From NCBI GenBank assembly GCA_023245725.1, contig JAHFJU010000024.1, positions 1 through 19,225 on the forward strand: a stretch of DNA of 19,225 bases, given 5' to 3'. Positions 1 through 7,438 of this stretch are shown here, one piece after another. Made by a program: the position numbers and the translations under genes. The notes below the pieces were generated by a model that saw nothing but the letters and a program-made list of their open reading frames with translations, ran no database searches and had not been told where the DNA came from. The DNA is from Candidatus Peregrinibacteria bacterium. Its GTDB lineage: Bacteria > Patescibacteriota > Gracilibacteria > UBA1369 > UM-FILTER-53-11. Within the stretch, counting starts at the first letter, position 1. Every line of letters begins with the position of its first letter.

Positions 1-28
1 ATCATTACCGTTATCACAAGCGGGCAAT

Positions 29-1321
29 TTGCAGAAGACGCTGCTCGCTGTAATTATGAGTGGATGTGCAATAAACAGTGAGTTACCGAATAGTTCACAT
101 TCTGCAGATTCTACCGAGTTACCAGACGGCATAGAACAAAGTACAAACGCGCTTACAATAAGCGATTTGAATCCGCCGCAATCTCCATTGGTTTTACCAT
201 TTCCTCGCGGAAATGCCGTACGAGTTACACAACGCGCAAATGAAGGTCCTACACATAATGTAAACGCTACGCGCAACGCTGTAGATTTTGGAACTGGAGG
301 AATTTTTTACTCTCCAATAGCAGGAACCATTCACAGAAGACCTGGTGATTGTGCATTACCAGGAAATAATAATGATTGTAGAGATCGTGGAGGGTGTAAC
401 ACAGGATGGGGAGCAGTCGTAGAAATTGATGCAATCGATGGTAATACGTATATGGTTGGACATTGCCAGTCATATCGAGATGAATCACCAGATGGCTCAT
501 TTGTAGGTAGGGGAGATGCACTATGCAACATTGGATGTACTGGAAATGCAAGTGGAGTACATCCACACTTTGATAAAGTACAGAGAAATGGAAACACCTA
601 TATTTCTCAAGGTGTAAGCGGATATATTACTTTTGAAGTTGGAAATGCAGAACCTACAGTAGAGACTCCAGCTTCATTAGAGACATGCTGTTCGGGAGGA
701 CATTGTGAGGCATTACCAGGTGATGCAAATTGCAAAACGTATATTTCATTCAACCGATCACAGCGCGATCAACTAACTTCGTACATAAACAGCGCAATTC
801 CAAGAGATGCACGTATAATTCAAAGCAACGGAGATGTAGTTCTACAGCCGAACATTTCTAATTCCCAATATATTGTTGCTGCAAAATCAGTTACCACTAG
901 AATTAATAATCAGCAAAAACCTGGATACGTTATTTCATATGCTGGAAGTTTCAATGGAAGTGGAAATAGAAATCCATTTATTTCTACAGGATTTAGCTAT
1001 TTGTATGTACCAGATCAACAGAATGCAATTTTCGAACAAATAATGTCACATTCAGAGTCTCACACTCCACGATTCGCAAATTATGATTTATGGGATTACA
1101 CACGCAGTCATCTTCAAGGAAACGAAAGAGCAAATTTACCTTTTACTCAAGCAATAATAGATTTTCCAGATTGGTCGAATGATTGGTTCTTGTACGCAAC
1201 ACGTTTTTCTGTAAATGGAAGAAATGTTGATACATACCTAGCAGTTAGTAAAGTAGATGTTGGAGTTCGGTATGCGTTAACTTTTGACAACAATCAATGG
1301 ACGGATTGGACAGCAATGTGA
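29..1321 (+). CDS. Putative lipoprotein with degenerate M23/LytM peptidase-like domain
   Basis: The predicted N-terminus (MQKTLLAVIMSGCA) looks like a short lipoprotein signal with Cys13 as the lipidation site, although the lipobox MSGC is imperfect. TTG at 29 is chosen for that reason; the frame is open to the window edge, so the true start may lie upstream, and ATG at 56 would remove the signal. Residues about 57-200 resemble a LytM/M23 metallopeptidase fold: AVDFGT around Asp86, Tyr-x-x-x-His at 141-145, a VGRGD turn and HPHFD (His178, His180). The first zinc ligand of the family (His in HxxxD) is replaced by Arg82, so the domain may be non-catalytic or bind differently. Cysteines are abundant (108, 117, 123, 146, 166, 170 and a pair near 218), which suits an extracytoplasmic disulfide-bonded protein. 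Residues about 230-430 match nothing I recognise. Probably co-transcribed with the lipoprotein 39 bp downstream. Confidence 0.65.
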   Translation: MQKTLLAVIMSGCAINSELPNSSHSADSTELPDGIEQSTNALTISDLNPPQSPLVLPFPRGNAVRVTQRANEGPTHNVNATRNAVDFGTGGIFYSPIAGTIHRRPGDCALPGNNNDCRDRGGCNTGWGAVVEIDAIDGNTYMVGHCQSYRDESPDGSFVGRGDALCNIGCTGNASGVHPHFDKVQRNGNTYISQGVSGYITFEVGNAEPTVETPASLETCCSGGHCEALPGDANCKTYISFNRSQRDQLTSYINSAIPRDARIIQSNGDVVLQPNISNSQYIVAAKSVTTRINNQQKPGYVISYAGSFNGSGNRNPFISTGFSYLYVPDQQNAIFEQIMSHSESHTPRFANYDLWDYTRSHLQGNERANLPFTQAIIDFPDWSNDWFLYATRFSVNGRNVDTYLAVSKVDVGVRYALTFDNNQWTDWTAM

Positions 1322-1360
1322 TGTAGAATTGCATACATTATTATTAACAAACACACTTCA

Positions 1361-2110
1361 ATGAATAAAAGTATAGTGATACAAGCACTTTCGCTAGTTT
1401 TAATTCTATCATTACTGACTGCATGCGGAGAAACTCCTGAAAATTCAGTAAAAAATACAGATGAGTCTAATGCGAAATTATTAGAGAATTCAATTTCAGC
1501 TAATAATGTGGAGGATATGAATAGAGTAGCTAAGCTTGATAAAAATGTAAAAGAGGCAACGACTGTTCCAGTTACCACACAGATAGTGGTATTGCCACCA
1601 CCACCTCAAATCGGGAAGATTGTAAGTCCTCCAATTCCGATTTTAGACAAAATTCAAAACAGCAAGATTTCTTACTATAAAAATAAAATGGATTGGTGCG
1701 GACCAAGCCTACCGTATAAAGAGCGACCATTTAGATTGACTAAAGAAAACTGGGAAGATGGCATTACTACTGTGCTTTCAAAAGTAAATTCAAAAGAGTT
1801 CATAAACACTATGAATGGAGACTACACAAGCGTATATATCGAACTTACCAGTACAAATTCCCCTAAAAGTTTAAGACTACGAGACGGATCAAAAACCACT
1901 AGTGGAATATGGCAATTCCAGATTGGAAATAAAGTAGATGATAACATCACATCTACAGCATATATTTCAGATGCAGATTCTAGAAAAATCATTGATGCTC
2001 TTTCTAATGGAGCAAGTTTGACATTTAAGTTGTTTTTTATTGGACAAGAACCGGTCCCTGTAGGATCACCTGGCAACTCAACTAGTGCATGTCGTATTGA
2101 AGTACTTTAA
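1361..2110 (+). CDS. Hypothetical lipoprotein
   Basis: A 249-aa protein with a textbook lipoprotein signal: Met-Asn-Lys-Ser, a hydrophobic core, then the lipobox LTAC with Cys22 as the predicted acylated residue. Next come an Asn/Glu/Lys-rich linker, a proline cluster (PPPPQIGKIVSPP, about residues 78-90), and a C-terminal globular part of about 150 residues with only two cysteines (DWCGPS and ACRIEVL), which might pair. I recognise no enzyme motif. It sits 39 bp behind another lipoprotein-like gene and directly before a strong terminator, so the two probably form a small cell-surface operon. Function unknown; the surface location is well supported by the signal. Confidence 0.75.
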   Translation: MNKSIVIQALSLVLILSLLTACGETPENSVKNTDESNAKLLENSISANNVEDMNRVAKLDKNVKEATTVPVTTQIVVLPPPPQIGKIVSPPIPILDKIQNSKISYYKNKMDWCGPSLPYKERPFRLTKENWEDGITTVLSKVNSKEFINTMNGDYTSVYIELTSTNSPKSLRLRDGSKTTSGIWQFQIGNKVDDNITSTAYISDADSRKIIDALSNGASLTFKLFFIGQEPVPVGSPGNSTSACRIEVL

Positions 2111-2117
2111 ACTATTA

Positions 2118-2158
2118 TTGGAGCCAAATTCTCACCATAAATTTGAATTTGGCTCCAA
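2118..2158 (+). terminator. Rho-independent terminator after the lipoprotein pair
   Basis: A perfect 14-bp inverted repeat (TTGGAGCCAAATTC at 2118-2131, GAATTTGGCTCCAA at 2145-2158) encloses a 13-nt loop and is followed by a T-rich stretch (ATTTGATTATTTC). It begins eight bases after the stop codon of the lipoprotein gene and isolates that unit from rplU. Confidence 0.8.
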
Positions 2159-2171
2159 ATTTGATTATTTC

Positions 2172-2200
2172 TTGCATTTTAAGGTGACTTCACTTAGATT
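2172..2200 (+). promoter_or_regulatory. Candidate promoter of rplU
   Basis: TTGCAT at 2172-2177 and TAGATT at 2195-2200 are separated by 17 bp, leaving a leader of about 20 nt before the ATG at 2229. An alternative -10 is TATTTT at 2209-2214, which would give a leader of only about 7 nt. Neither match is strong, but a promoter is expected here because a terminator lies just upstream. Confidence 0.3.
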
Positions 2201-2228
2201 GTACGAGCTATTTTAAACACCACAACAT

Positions 2229-2522
2229 ATGTTTGCTATCATCGAAATCGGCGGAAAACAGTATAAAGTAAAGGAGAACGACGTACTACGAATCGAAAAA
2301 GTCGATCCGGAAACTGCTCGTGTATTGCTTGTAAGCGACGGCGAAAAGACTCAAATTGGTTGTCCTGTAGTTAATGGAGCTAAAGTTACAATGAAAGTTA
2401 TTAATACTGGTAAAAACGACAAGGTAACTACTGTAAAAATGAAAGCTAAAAAGCGATACAAGAGAACAAAAAATCATCGTCAAGAATTCAATGAGGTAAG
2501 GGTTGAGAAGATAGCGGCATAA
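2229..2522 (+). CDS. rplU: 50S ribosomal protein L21
   Basis: A 97-aa protein beginning MFAIIEIGGKQYKV, the hallmark N-terminus of bacterial L21, with the family's basic tail (KAKKRYKRTKNHRQ) that binds 23S rRNA. Length is normal (about 100 aa). The ATG at 2229 has no Shine-Dalgarno sequence; the preceding bases are CACAACAT. In most bacteria rplU is followed by rpmA (L27) and often obg; here it stands alone between a terminator and a convergent pseudouridine synthase gene whose stop is only 5 bp away. rpmA is therefore elsewhere or absent. Confidence 0.97.
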   Translation: MFAIIEIGGKQYKVKENDVLRIEKVDPETARVLLVSDGEKTQIGCPVVNGAKVTMKVINTGKNDKVTTVKMKAKKRYKRTKNHRQEFNEVRVEKIAA

Positions 2523-2527
2523 CAAGA

Positions 2528-3373
2528 CTATTCAGCCTCAAGTAATCGTACAAAGTCATCAGGAAGGGGAGCCTCGAAAGAGAGCTCCTTTTTCGTTTGT
2601 GGATGGGCGATTACAAGCTTTTGAGAATGGAGAATTTGGTGACGAGCGCCAAATTTCTCATTCATGTCTTCGTGTCCGTAAATCGGGTCACCAACAATAG
2701 GAAAACCAAGCGTTGCGCTATGAACACGAATTTGGTGAGTTCGGCCTGTTAAAGGCATAAACAAAACGTGAGATACTGGCATTTGATTATGCATGAAATA
2801 TCGAATTACTTCGTACTCTGTGCGCGCTTCGCGCGCCTTCGGATGCTTAGAAATAGCCATTTTCTTTCGATTAGTTTGGCTGCGATATAACGCGCCTTCG
2901 ATTGCACCCTTCAAAGGCGACAAATGTCCACTTACAATTGCCTGATAGAATTTTTTAACAGTTCTGTTCTTCCACTGTTTCTGAAGTTCATTTTGCGCCT
3001 GAAGGCTTCTGGCTATAACCAAAACCCCAGAAGTGCCTTTATCGAGACGATGAACCAGAAAATTCTCACCAGAACAGGCCTCGCTAGTAATAAACGGAGG
3101 CTTATTTATAACGAAAAAATCTTTCTCATCGTGAATAATCCATGACTTATCAAGTTCATGAACGTCTTCTTTTTTGTAGTCTATGTAATCGCCTAAAATG
3201 GCTTTCTGATCGTACTCAATTACATCAGTTTCGTTTACGGGAGCGTGAGGTTTTTTATGTTTTTTACCGTTCACTAAGACACCTTTTGCCTTAATATGAC
3301 GTTGAATATGCGCGCGTGAAATGTTTTTTTGCTCAGCAGTTAAGCGGGCAACAATTAATTGATCGAGTCTCAT
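2528..3373 (-). CDS. RluA/RluD-family rRNA/tRNA pseudouridine synthase
   Basis: A 281-aa enzyme converting uridine to pseudouridine in structured RNA. The N-terminus (about residues 1-55, MRLDQLIVARL…) is an S4-type RNA-binding domain. The catalytic motif HRLDKGTSG contains the family's catalytic aspartate at Asp111. Further family signatures are the tyrosine-containing KFYQAIVSG and LTGRTHQIRVH followed by IVGDPIYG. The exact target (23S helix, 5S or tRNA) cannot be told from sequence. The ATG at 3373 lacks a Shine-Dalgarno. It is the last gene of a minus-strand run, 20 bp after the unknown 501-aa gene, and its stop lies 5 bp from that of rplU with no evident terminator between them. Confidence 0.92.
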   Translation of the reverse strand: MRLDQLIVARLTAEQKNISRAHIQRHIKAKGVLVNGKKHKKPHAPVNETDVIEYDQKAILGDYIDYKKEDVHELDKSWIIHDEKDFFVINKPPFITSEACSGENFLVHRLDKGTSGVLVIARSLQAQNELQKQWKNRTVKKFYQAIVSGHLSPLKGAIEGALYRSQTNRKKMAISKHPKAREARTEYEVIRYFMHNQMPVSHVLFMPLTGRTHQIRVHSATLGFPIVGDPIYGHEDMNEKFGARHQILHSQKLVIAHPQTKKELSFEAPLPDDFVRLLEAE

Positions 3374-3393
3374 AGTTTAGGTGGAGTTTACGC

Positions 3394-4899
3394 TTATATA
3401 TCGAGTTGGGCAAAGATCTGTTTTGCGCGGTCTTCGACGCGCTTCATAATGTGTATGTAGAGAAGGAGGGCGCTGTGTGGACTCAAGTTGACGCTGTGAT
3501 TGTTATTGATTCCATTTCTTAGTGCGGTAACTTGTGGCGAAGTGAATGTTCCACGTGGCAATTCGCCTGCAAAATCATTTTTACTGCCTAAACGGCTTCT
3601 CTCGACTAAATATGGGTCAATGATTCTCGAACGCAAATCTTTATATAAATGTGGTATTTTTTTATCGCGAATTAATCCTTCATTACACAAAAACATCCTT
3701 CCCACTTTATCTTTCAATCGATCTACCGGAAAAGCCGGAGCCATTCTCATACTTTGACCAGTGCCTTCTTCTTTAGGATGATTATAGAAATTTGCTCTAG
3801 TTGTAATTTTGCCTCCAGCTTCAGCAATATTTGAGAGTGCTGGGGTTACAATTATTCTATCTCGTACTTTTTCTCGATCAAAATTCCGATAAACGTTGCT
3901 ATTTTTAGCAGTTATAGCAGCACGCACCCACGCATGAGGCACCCCTTTTATATCTATTCCAACATCTGGAAAAAGATTAGCATCGCCAGCATGAGCTAAC
4001 AAAATCGTATCATCGGATTCATTGACAAGTTGAGCCCAACATGCCCCATCTGCTATCTGATACCAGAGCACATTCGTTCCACCAATTACCTGTTTATAAT
4101 CAGGCAGTGTATTGCTCCAAATGGCTGACTGATCATCCGCCGTACATAAAGAAGAACCATGTCTAAATGAATATTCATCGCCACCCATATCATCAATTAC
4201 AGTCTGCATTGTTTGAAGGACATTTGACCTAAATGTACCATCTTTAATTGCTCTATTAAGAAGACCTTGGCCTTTCTCGCAAGGATTTTCAGTATCTCCT
4301 CGCGCGCCCATAATTTCTTCACCTGCTAAATAAAGTGCAATTCTCCATAACTCATTTTTCACTATGCTTAAAGCTAGTGGATTATCTAATGTTAATAACT
4401 TTTCAATCGCAGACGAATCGAACTCAGCATTTGGATCATCGAGTGATTCTGCATGCATTCCTACAACCCTGCAAAAACCATTTGGAACTGCAACCGGTAT
4501 AAGTTTCCCTGTAAGACAAACCTCTTCATTACCTCTAAATACTTTATCTACATCAGTCAATATATGACGACCATTTTCGTCTGGTTCAAGCGCTTTTTTC
4601 AATCCTGTAATTGATCCTATTAATCCTGCGGGAATATGTGCTCCAAAAGGAGCCTTCTGTGGATTTTTCGGATTTGCCACTCTCGAAGTTCCCATTACAA
4701 TTGCTAATTCATTAGCATCGTTTACGACTCGCATTACTTCATCTATCGGGCCTACGCCCATTGTTACCTTACGTTTTCTTCTAATAACTCCTCTAAGCCT
4801 CACTAACAAACTTTCATCTGTATTTGGTGCAGCAACCCGCCCAGTAGGACCTTCTCTATCGGTATCAATTGTCTCGCGTTTTGGTTGTGTTTCTCTCAT
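3394..4899 (-). CDS. Hypothetical 501-aa protein, unrecognised
   Basis: An intact 501-aa protein that I cannot assign to a family. There is no signal peptide or clear membrane segment, so it is probably cytoplasmic. The first 45 residues are polar and arginine-rich (RLRGVIRRKRK). Visible features are a GAHIPAGLIGSITGLKK stretch near residue 87, Asp/Glu-rich loops, several scattered cysteines, an HAGDANLFPDVGIDI segment in the middle, and a C-terminal helix (LYIHIMKRVEDRAKQIF). No P-loop, HTH or known catalytic triad stands out. It lies 27 bp after a TrmB-like regulator and 20 bp before an RluA synthase, all on the same strand, so the three are probably co-transcribed. ATG at 4899 is preceded by TATTTAT, without a Shine-Dalgarno. 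Confidence 0.75.
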   Translation of the reverse strand: MRETQPKRETIDTDREGPTGRVAAPNTDESLLVRLRGVIRRKRKVTMGVGPIDEVMRVVNDANELAIVMGTSRVANPKNPQKAPFGAHIPAGLIGSITGLKKALEPDENGRHILTDVDKVFRGNEEVCLTGKLIPVAVPNGFCRVVGMHAESLDDPNAEFDSSAIEKLLTLDNPLALSIVKNELWRIALYLAGEEIMGARGDTENPCEKGQGLLNRAIKDGTFRSNVLQTMQTVIDDMGGDEYSFRHGSSLCTADDQSAIWSNTLPDYKQVIGGTNVLWYQIADGACWAQLVNESDDTILLAHAGDANLFPDVGIDIKGVPHAWVRAAITAKNSNVYRNFDREKVRDRIIVTPALSNIAEAGGKITTRANFYNHPKEEGTGQSMRMAPAFPVDRLKDKVGRMFLCNEGLIRDKKIPHLYKDLRSRIIDPYLVERSRLGSKNDFAGELPRGTFTSPQVTALRNGINNNHSVNLSPHSALLLYIHIMKRVEDRAKQIFAQLDI

Positions 4900-4926
4900 A
4901 TAAATAGTTAGTGTCTTGCCAATAAG

Positions 4927-5841
4927 TTATTTCGCCTCATTACCACTACCGGCCTGAGATTTTTTAATCGTCTGTTTAAACTTTGGGAACTCCAAAATCG
5001 GTTTGTGGTGTCTTATTATATTCTCTCTAGCAAGTGCCTGTAATTTAGCTTTTTCCTGTCTGCTTGGCTCGGCAGCCCGCCACGCAACTTCAAAAATCGC
5101 CTTCTGTGTTTCTGCAATACTCTCGCATTCAATAATCATTCCTAAAAGTTCTCTACTGCTAATCGAAACGATTGCGACTTTATTATCGTAAATATTAATT
5201 TCGTTCTGAAAAAGTCCAACATCAGACGGCAACCACCTAAACTGAGAATATATGTCACTCTCTTGAATATCTGGATAATCATCTTCAAGGTATTTTCTAT
5301 TTTTCGGTGTGTCATTCGCAATCGCCCTCTCTGGAATTTTGTAATGCTTAACGCGCTGTTTTCCGTACCACATAATGTATTCTTGTGTTTCTGGACGCAA
5401 AAACCAACAATCGAGCGAAGTAAAACAACGAATCGGTTCTTTTGTAGTAAAAGTATCATTCATTACGCGTTCAACTCCTTCAATACCATCAAAAAACCGC
5501 ACTTTAGGGCTTAAAGAGTACGGATTTGCCAATGCACTTAACTGTGGAAGGTAATGTTCAAGTTCACGTTGATGCTGAGTTAATGACCTCTTTTGCTTTT
5601 CTACATACGACATTAACTGATCTGGCGGAACTGGAGTAAAAAACTTTACCGAACTTCCGGAATACTCACTCATAAGCCCACGTTTGACTAAAGACTCCAA
5701 AATTAAATAAGTAGTAGGGCGTTTAAGGCCGGCCCTCTTTGCAATTACACTAGCAGGCTGCGTTCCAAGCTCTAAACAAGCAAGATACACATCTGCATCT
5801 TTGTCAGTTAGCCCGATATTTTGAAGAATTGTCTTGAGCAT
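4927..5841 (-). CDS. TrmB-family winged-helix transcriptional regulator
   Basis: 304 aa. Residues about 1-75 form a TrmB-type winged helix (IGLTDKDADVYLACLELG, then AGLKRPTTYLILESLVKRGL as the recognition region). A short coiled segment follows (QKRSLTQHQRELEHYL). The C-terminal part, about residues 110-250, resembles the phospholipase-D-like effector region of such regulators (VRFFDGIEGVERVMNDTF, and IYDNKVAIVSIS). A tail of about 50 charged residues ends the protein. TrmB-type proteins are common in archaea and also occur in Patescibacteria; the ligand here is unknown. It is divergent from tyrS and heads a run with the 501-aa gene and the RluA gene. A 5-bp inverted repeat (CTAGT/ACTAG, 5845-5859) just upstream of its start might be an autoregulatory site, but it is too short to be sure. 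Confidence 0.85.
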   Translation of the reverse strand: MLKTILQNIGLTDKDADVYLACLELGTQPASVIAKRAGLKRPTTYLILESLVKRGLMSEYSGSSVKFFTPVPPDQLMSYVEKQKRSLTQHQRELEHYLPQLSALANPYSLSPKVRFFDGIEGVERVMNDTFTTKEPIRCFTSLDCWFLRPETQEYIMWYGKQRVKHYKIPERAIANDTPKNRKYLEDDYPDIQESDIYSQFRWLPSDVGLFQNEINIYDNKVAIVSISSRELLGMIIECESIAETQKAIFEVAWRAAEPSRQEKAKLQALARENIIRHHKPILEFPKFKQTIKKSQAGSGNEAK

Positions 5842-5868
5842 ATACTAGTGTTGAACTAGAGGATAAAG

Positions 5869-5896
5869 TTGACAGAAAAACACTTATGTATTTTAT
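5869..5896 (+). promoter_or_regulatory. Candidate promoter of tyrS
   Basis: A perfect -35 box TTGACA (5869-5874) is followed after 16 bp by TTTTAT (5891-5896), a mediocre -10. Transcription would begin near 5903, just upstream of the AGGAGG at 5921 and about 120 nt before the ATG at 6026. Confidence 0.5.
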
Positions 5897-5920
5897 GTCA
5901 TCACAACCTAACAACACGCC

Positions 5921-5926
5921 AGGAGG
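5921..5926 (+). promoter_or_regulatory. Consensus Shine-Dalgarno (AGGAGG) without a normal start codon
   Basis: AGGAGG is the only consensus ribosome-binding site I find upstream of a gene in this window. No ATG, GTG or TTG lies 4-12 nt downstream. The nearest in-frame codons for tyrS are ATA at 5933 (6-nt spacing) and TTG at 5951 (24-nt spacing). It also overlaps the end of a tiny frame from ATG 5895 to TAA 5931-5933. Confidence 0.5.
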
Positions 5927-6025
5927 TAAATAATAACAGCAAAAACCTTTTTGGCAATAGCTCTTTTCGAGAACCCGATAGAGTCAATATATAATGACGA
6001 CAATAAAAAGCAAGATATCTTACAT

Positions 6026-7393
6026 ATGACTATTTCAAACAATAAAGAACTGCTAACAAGGGGAGTAAGTGACGTTGTTCCACTACAACTTGCTGAAGAA
6101 AAATTGAAGTCAGAAAAACCGCTTAGGTTATATTTAGGAATCGACCCTACAGGAGCACTTTTACATGTAGGACACTCAGTTCCGCTTCTTAAATTACGGG
6201 ATTTTCAGAATGCAGGCCATCATGTAATTTTTTTAATAGGAAGTTTCACAGCTATGGTTGGGGATCCTACTGGCCGAGACAAACTTAGAGAACCGCTAAC
6301 TAGAGAGCAGGTTATTGCAAATTTTGAAACGTACAAAGAACAGGCGTCTAAAATTTTAGATTTTTCAAAACTTGAACTTCGCTACAATCACGAATGGCTC
6401 GAAAAATTGTCTTTCGCCGAAATAATGCAACTAGCAAGCCATTTTACTGTGCAACAAATGATGGAACGAGACATGTTTAAAGAACGAATGAGTTGGAAGG
6501 CACTTTGCATTCACTGCAACCAAACATTTAATTCTCCTATTCAGTTTAAAGATGAAGAATCATTTAAAAACGCTGATTTAAAGGGGAATACCGCCCAATG
6601 CCCACACTGCGGCAAAATGACACCGTGCAATAGAGAAAACATTAGTCCGCCAGCAAATCCTATTTCGCCAAATGAATTTTTGTATCCTCTTATGCAGGGT
6701 TACGATTCTGTAATTCTCGATGTTGATTTTGAGGTAGGAGGAAACGATCAACTCTTTAATATGCTATGTGGCAGAAAACTTCAAAAAGCATATGACAAGC
6801 GTGAAAAATTCGTGCTAACTACAAAATTAATTGAGGGAACCGATGGCAGAAAAATGAGCAAGAGCTTTAACAATTGCATTTATTTTAATGACAGTGCAAA
6901 TGAGATGTATAGAAAAGTCATGGAGGTGAAAGATGAGTTGATATTGCCATATTTCGAGTGCTGTACACGTGTAAGCAACGACGTTATTGATACTACTAAA
7001 AAGAGGTTGGAGGCAGGGGAAAATCCTAGAGATATTAAAATGACTTTGGCGAGAGAGATTGTAACTATGTATCACTCAAAAGAGGCTGCAGAAAGCGCAG
7101 AAAAGGAGTTTATTCAGATTTTTCAAAAGAGAGATATTCCAAGTGAAATTGAAAACGTAGAACTTACAGAACAAGAATTTAATGATGGCAAAATTGGCAT
7201 ATGCGATTTGATTGTTCGAGCAAAATTCGCTGATTCAAAGAGCAAAGCAAAACAACTTATAGAAGGAAAAGCAGTATCGATCGACGATGAAAAAATCACA
7301 AATTTCAAAGAGATTGTTGCGCTTACTGATACCCAAAAACTTTTGAAGGTTGGCTCAAGAAAATTTGCATATGTACCAGCTTCAAGAAAGTAA
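6026..7393 (+). CDS. tyrS: Tyrosyl-tRNA synthetase with a four-cysteine insertion
   Basis: Charges tRNA-Tyr with tyrosine (class I synthetase, cytoplasm). From ATG 6026 the protein is 455 aa. The HIGH motif is HVGH at residues 47-50, preceded by GIDPTG; KMSKS is at 276-280; the tyrosine-specific segment NEFLYPLMQGYDSV and VGGNDQLFN are present; an S4 RNA-binding domain (KFADSKSKAKQLIEGKAVSIDD) ends the protein. Between MERDMFKERM and ISPNEFLYP lies an insertion (about residues 155-212) carrying Cys161-x2-Cys164 and Cys192-x2-Cys195, a zinc-ribbon-like arrangement that I do not know from the usual bacterial TyrRS. ATG 6026 is chosen because TyrRS homology begins close to it; the frame stays open back to 5930, so a 5' extension (TTG 5951 or ATA 5933) is possible. 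Confidence 0.95.
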   Translation: MTISNNKELLTRGVSDVVPLQLAEEKLKSEKPLRLYLGIDPTGALLHVGHSVPLLKLRDFQNAGHHVIFLIGSFTAMVGDPTGRDKLREPLTREQVIANFETYKEQASKILDFSKLELRYNHEWLEKLSFAEIMQLASHFTVQQMMERDMFKERMSWKALCIHCNQTFNSPIQFKDEESFKNADLKGNTAQCPHCGKMTPCNRENISPPANPISPNEFLYPLMQGYDSVILDVDFEVGGNDQLFNMLCGRKLQKAYDKREKFVLTTKLIEGTDGRKMSKSFNNCIYFNDSANEMYRKVMEVKDELILPYFECCTRVSNDVIDTTKKRLEAGENPRDIKMTLAREIVTMYHSKEAAESAEKEFIQIFQKRDIPSEIENVELTEQEFNDGKIGICDLIVRAKFADSKSKAKQLIEGKAVSIDDEKITNFKEIVALTDTQKLLKVGSRKFAYVPASRK

Positions 7394-7403
7394 TAATAAT
7401 TTC

Positions 7404-7432
7404 TTGTAAACTTTTAGCGACTGTTTTAATAT
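7404..7432 (+). promoter_or_regulatory. Promoter of recG, apparently leaderless
   Basis: TTGTAA at 7404-7409, a 17-bp spacer, then TAATAT at 7427-7432. The -10 box ends six bases before the recG ATG (7439), so transcription should begin at or within a base or two of the start codon. Confidence 0.45.
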
Positions 7433-7438
7433 ACGAGT

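Noticed and set aside
5845..5859. CTAGT/ACTAG repeat as a firm TrmB operator
   Set aside because: Only 5 bp per arm with no second copy noticed; kept only as a remark under the regulator gene.
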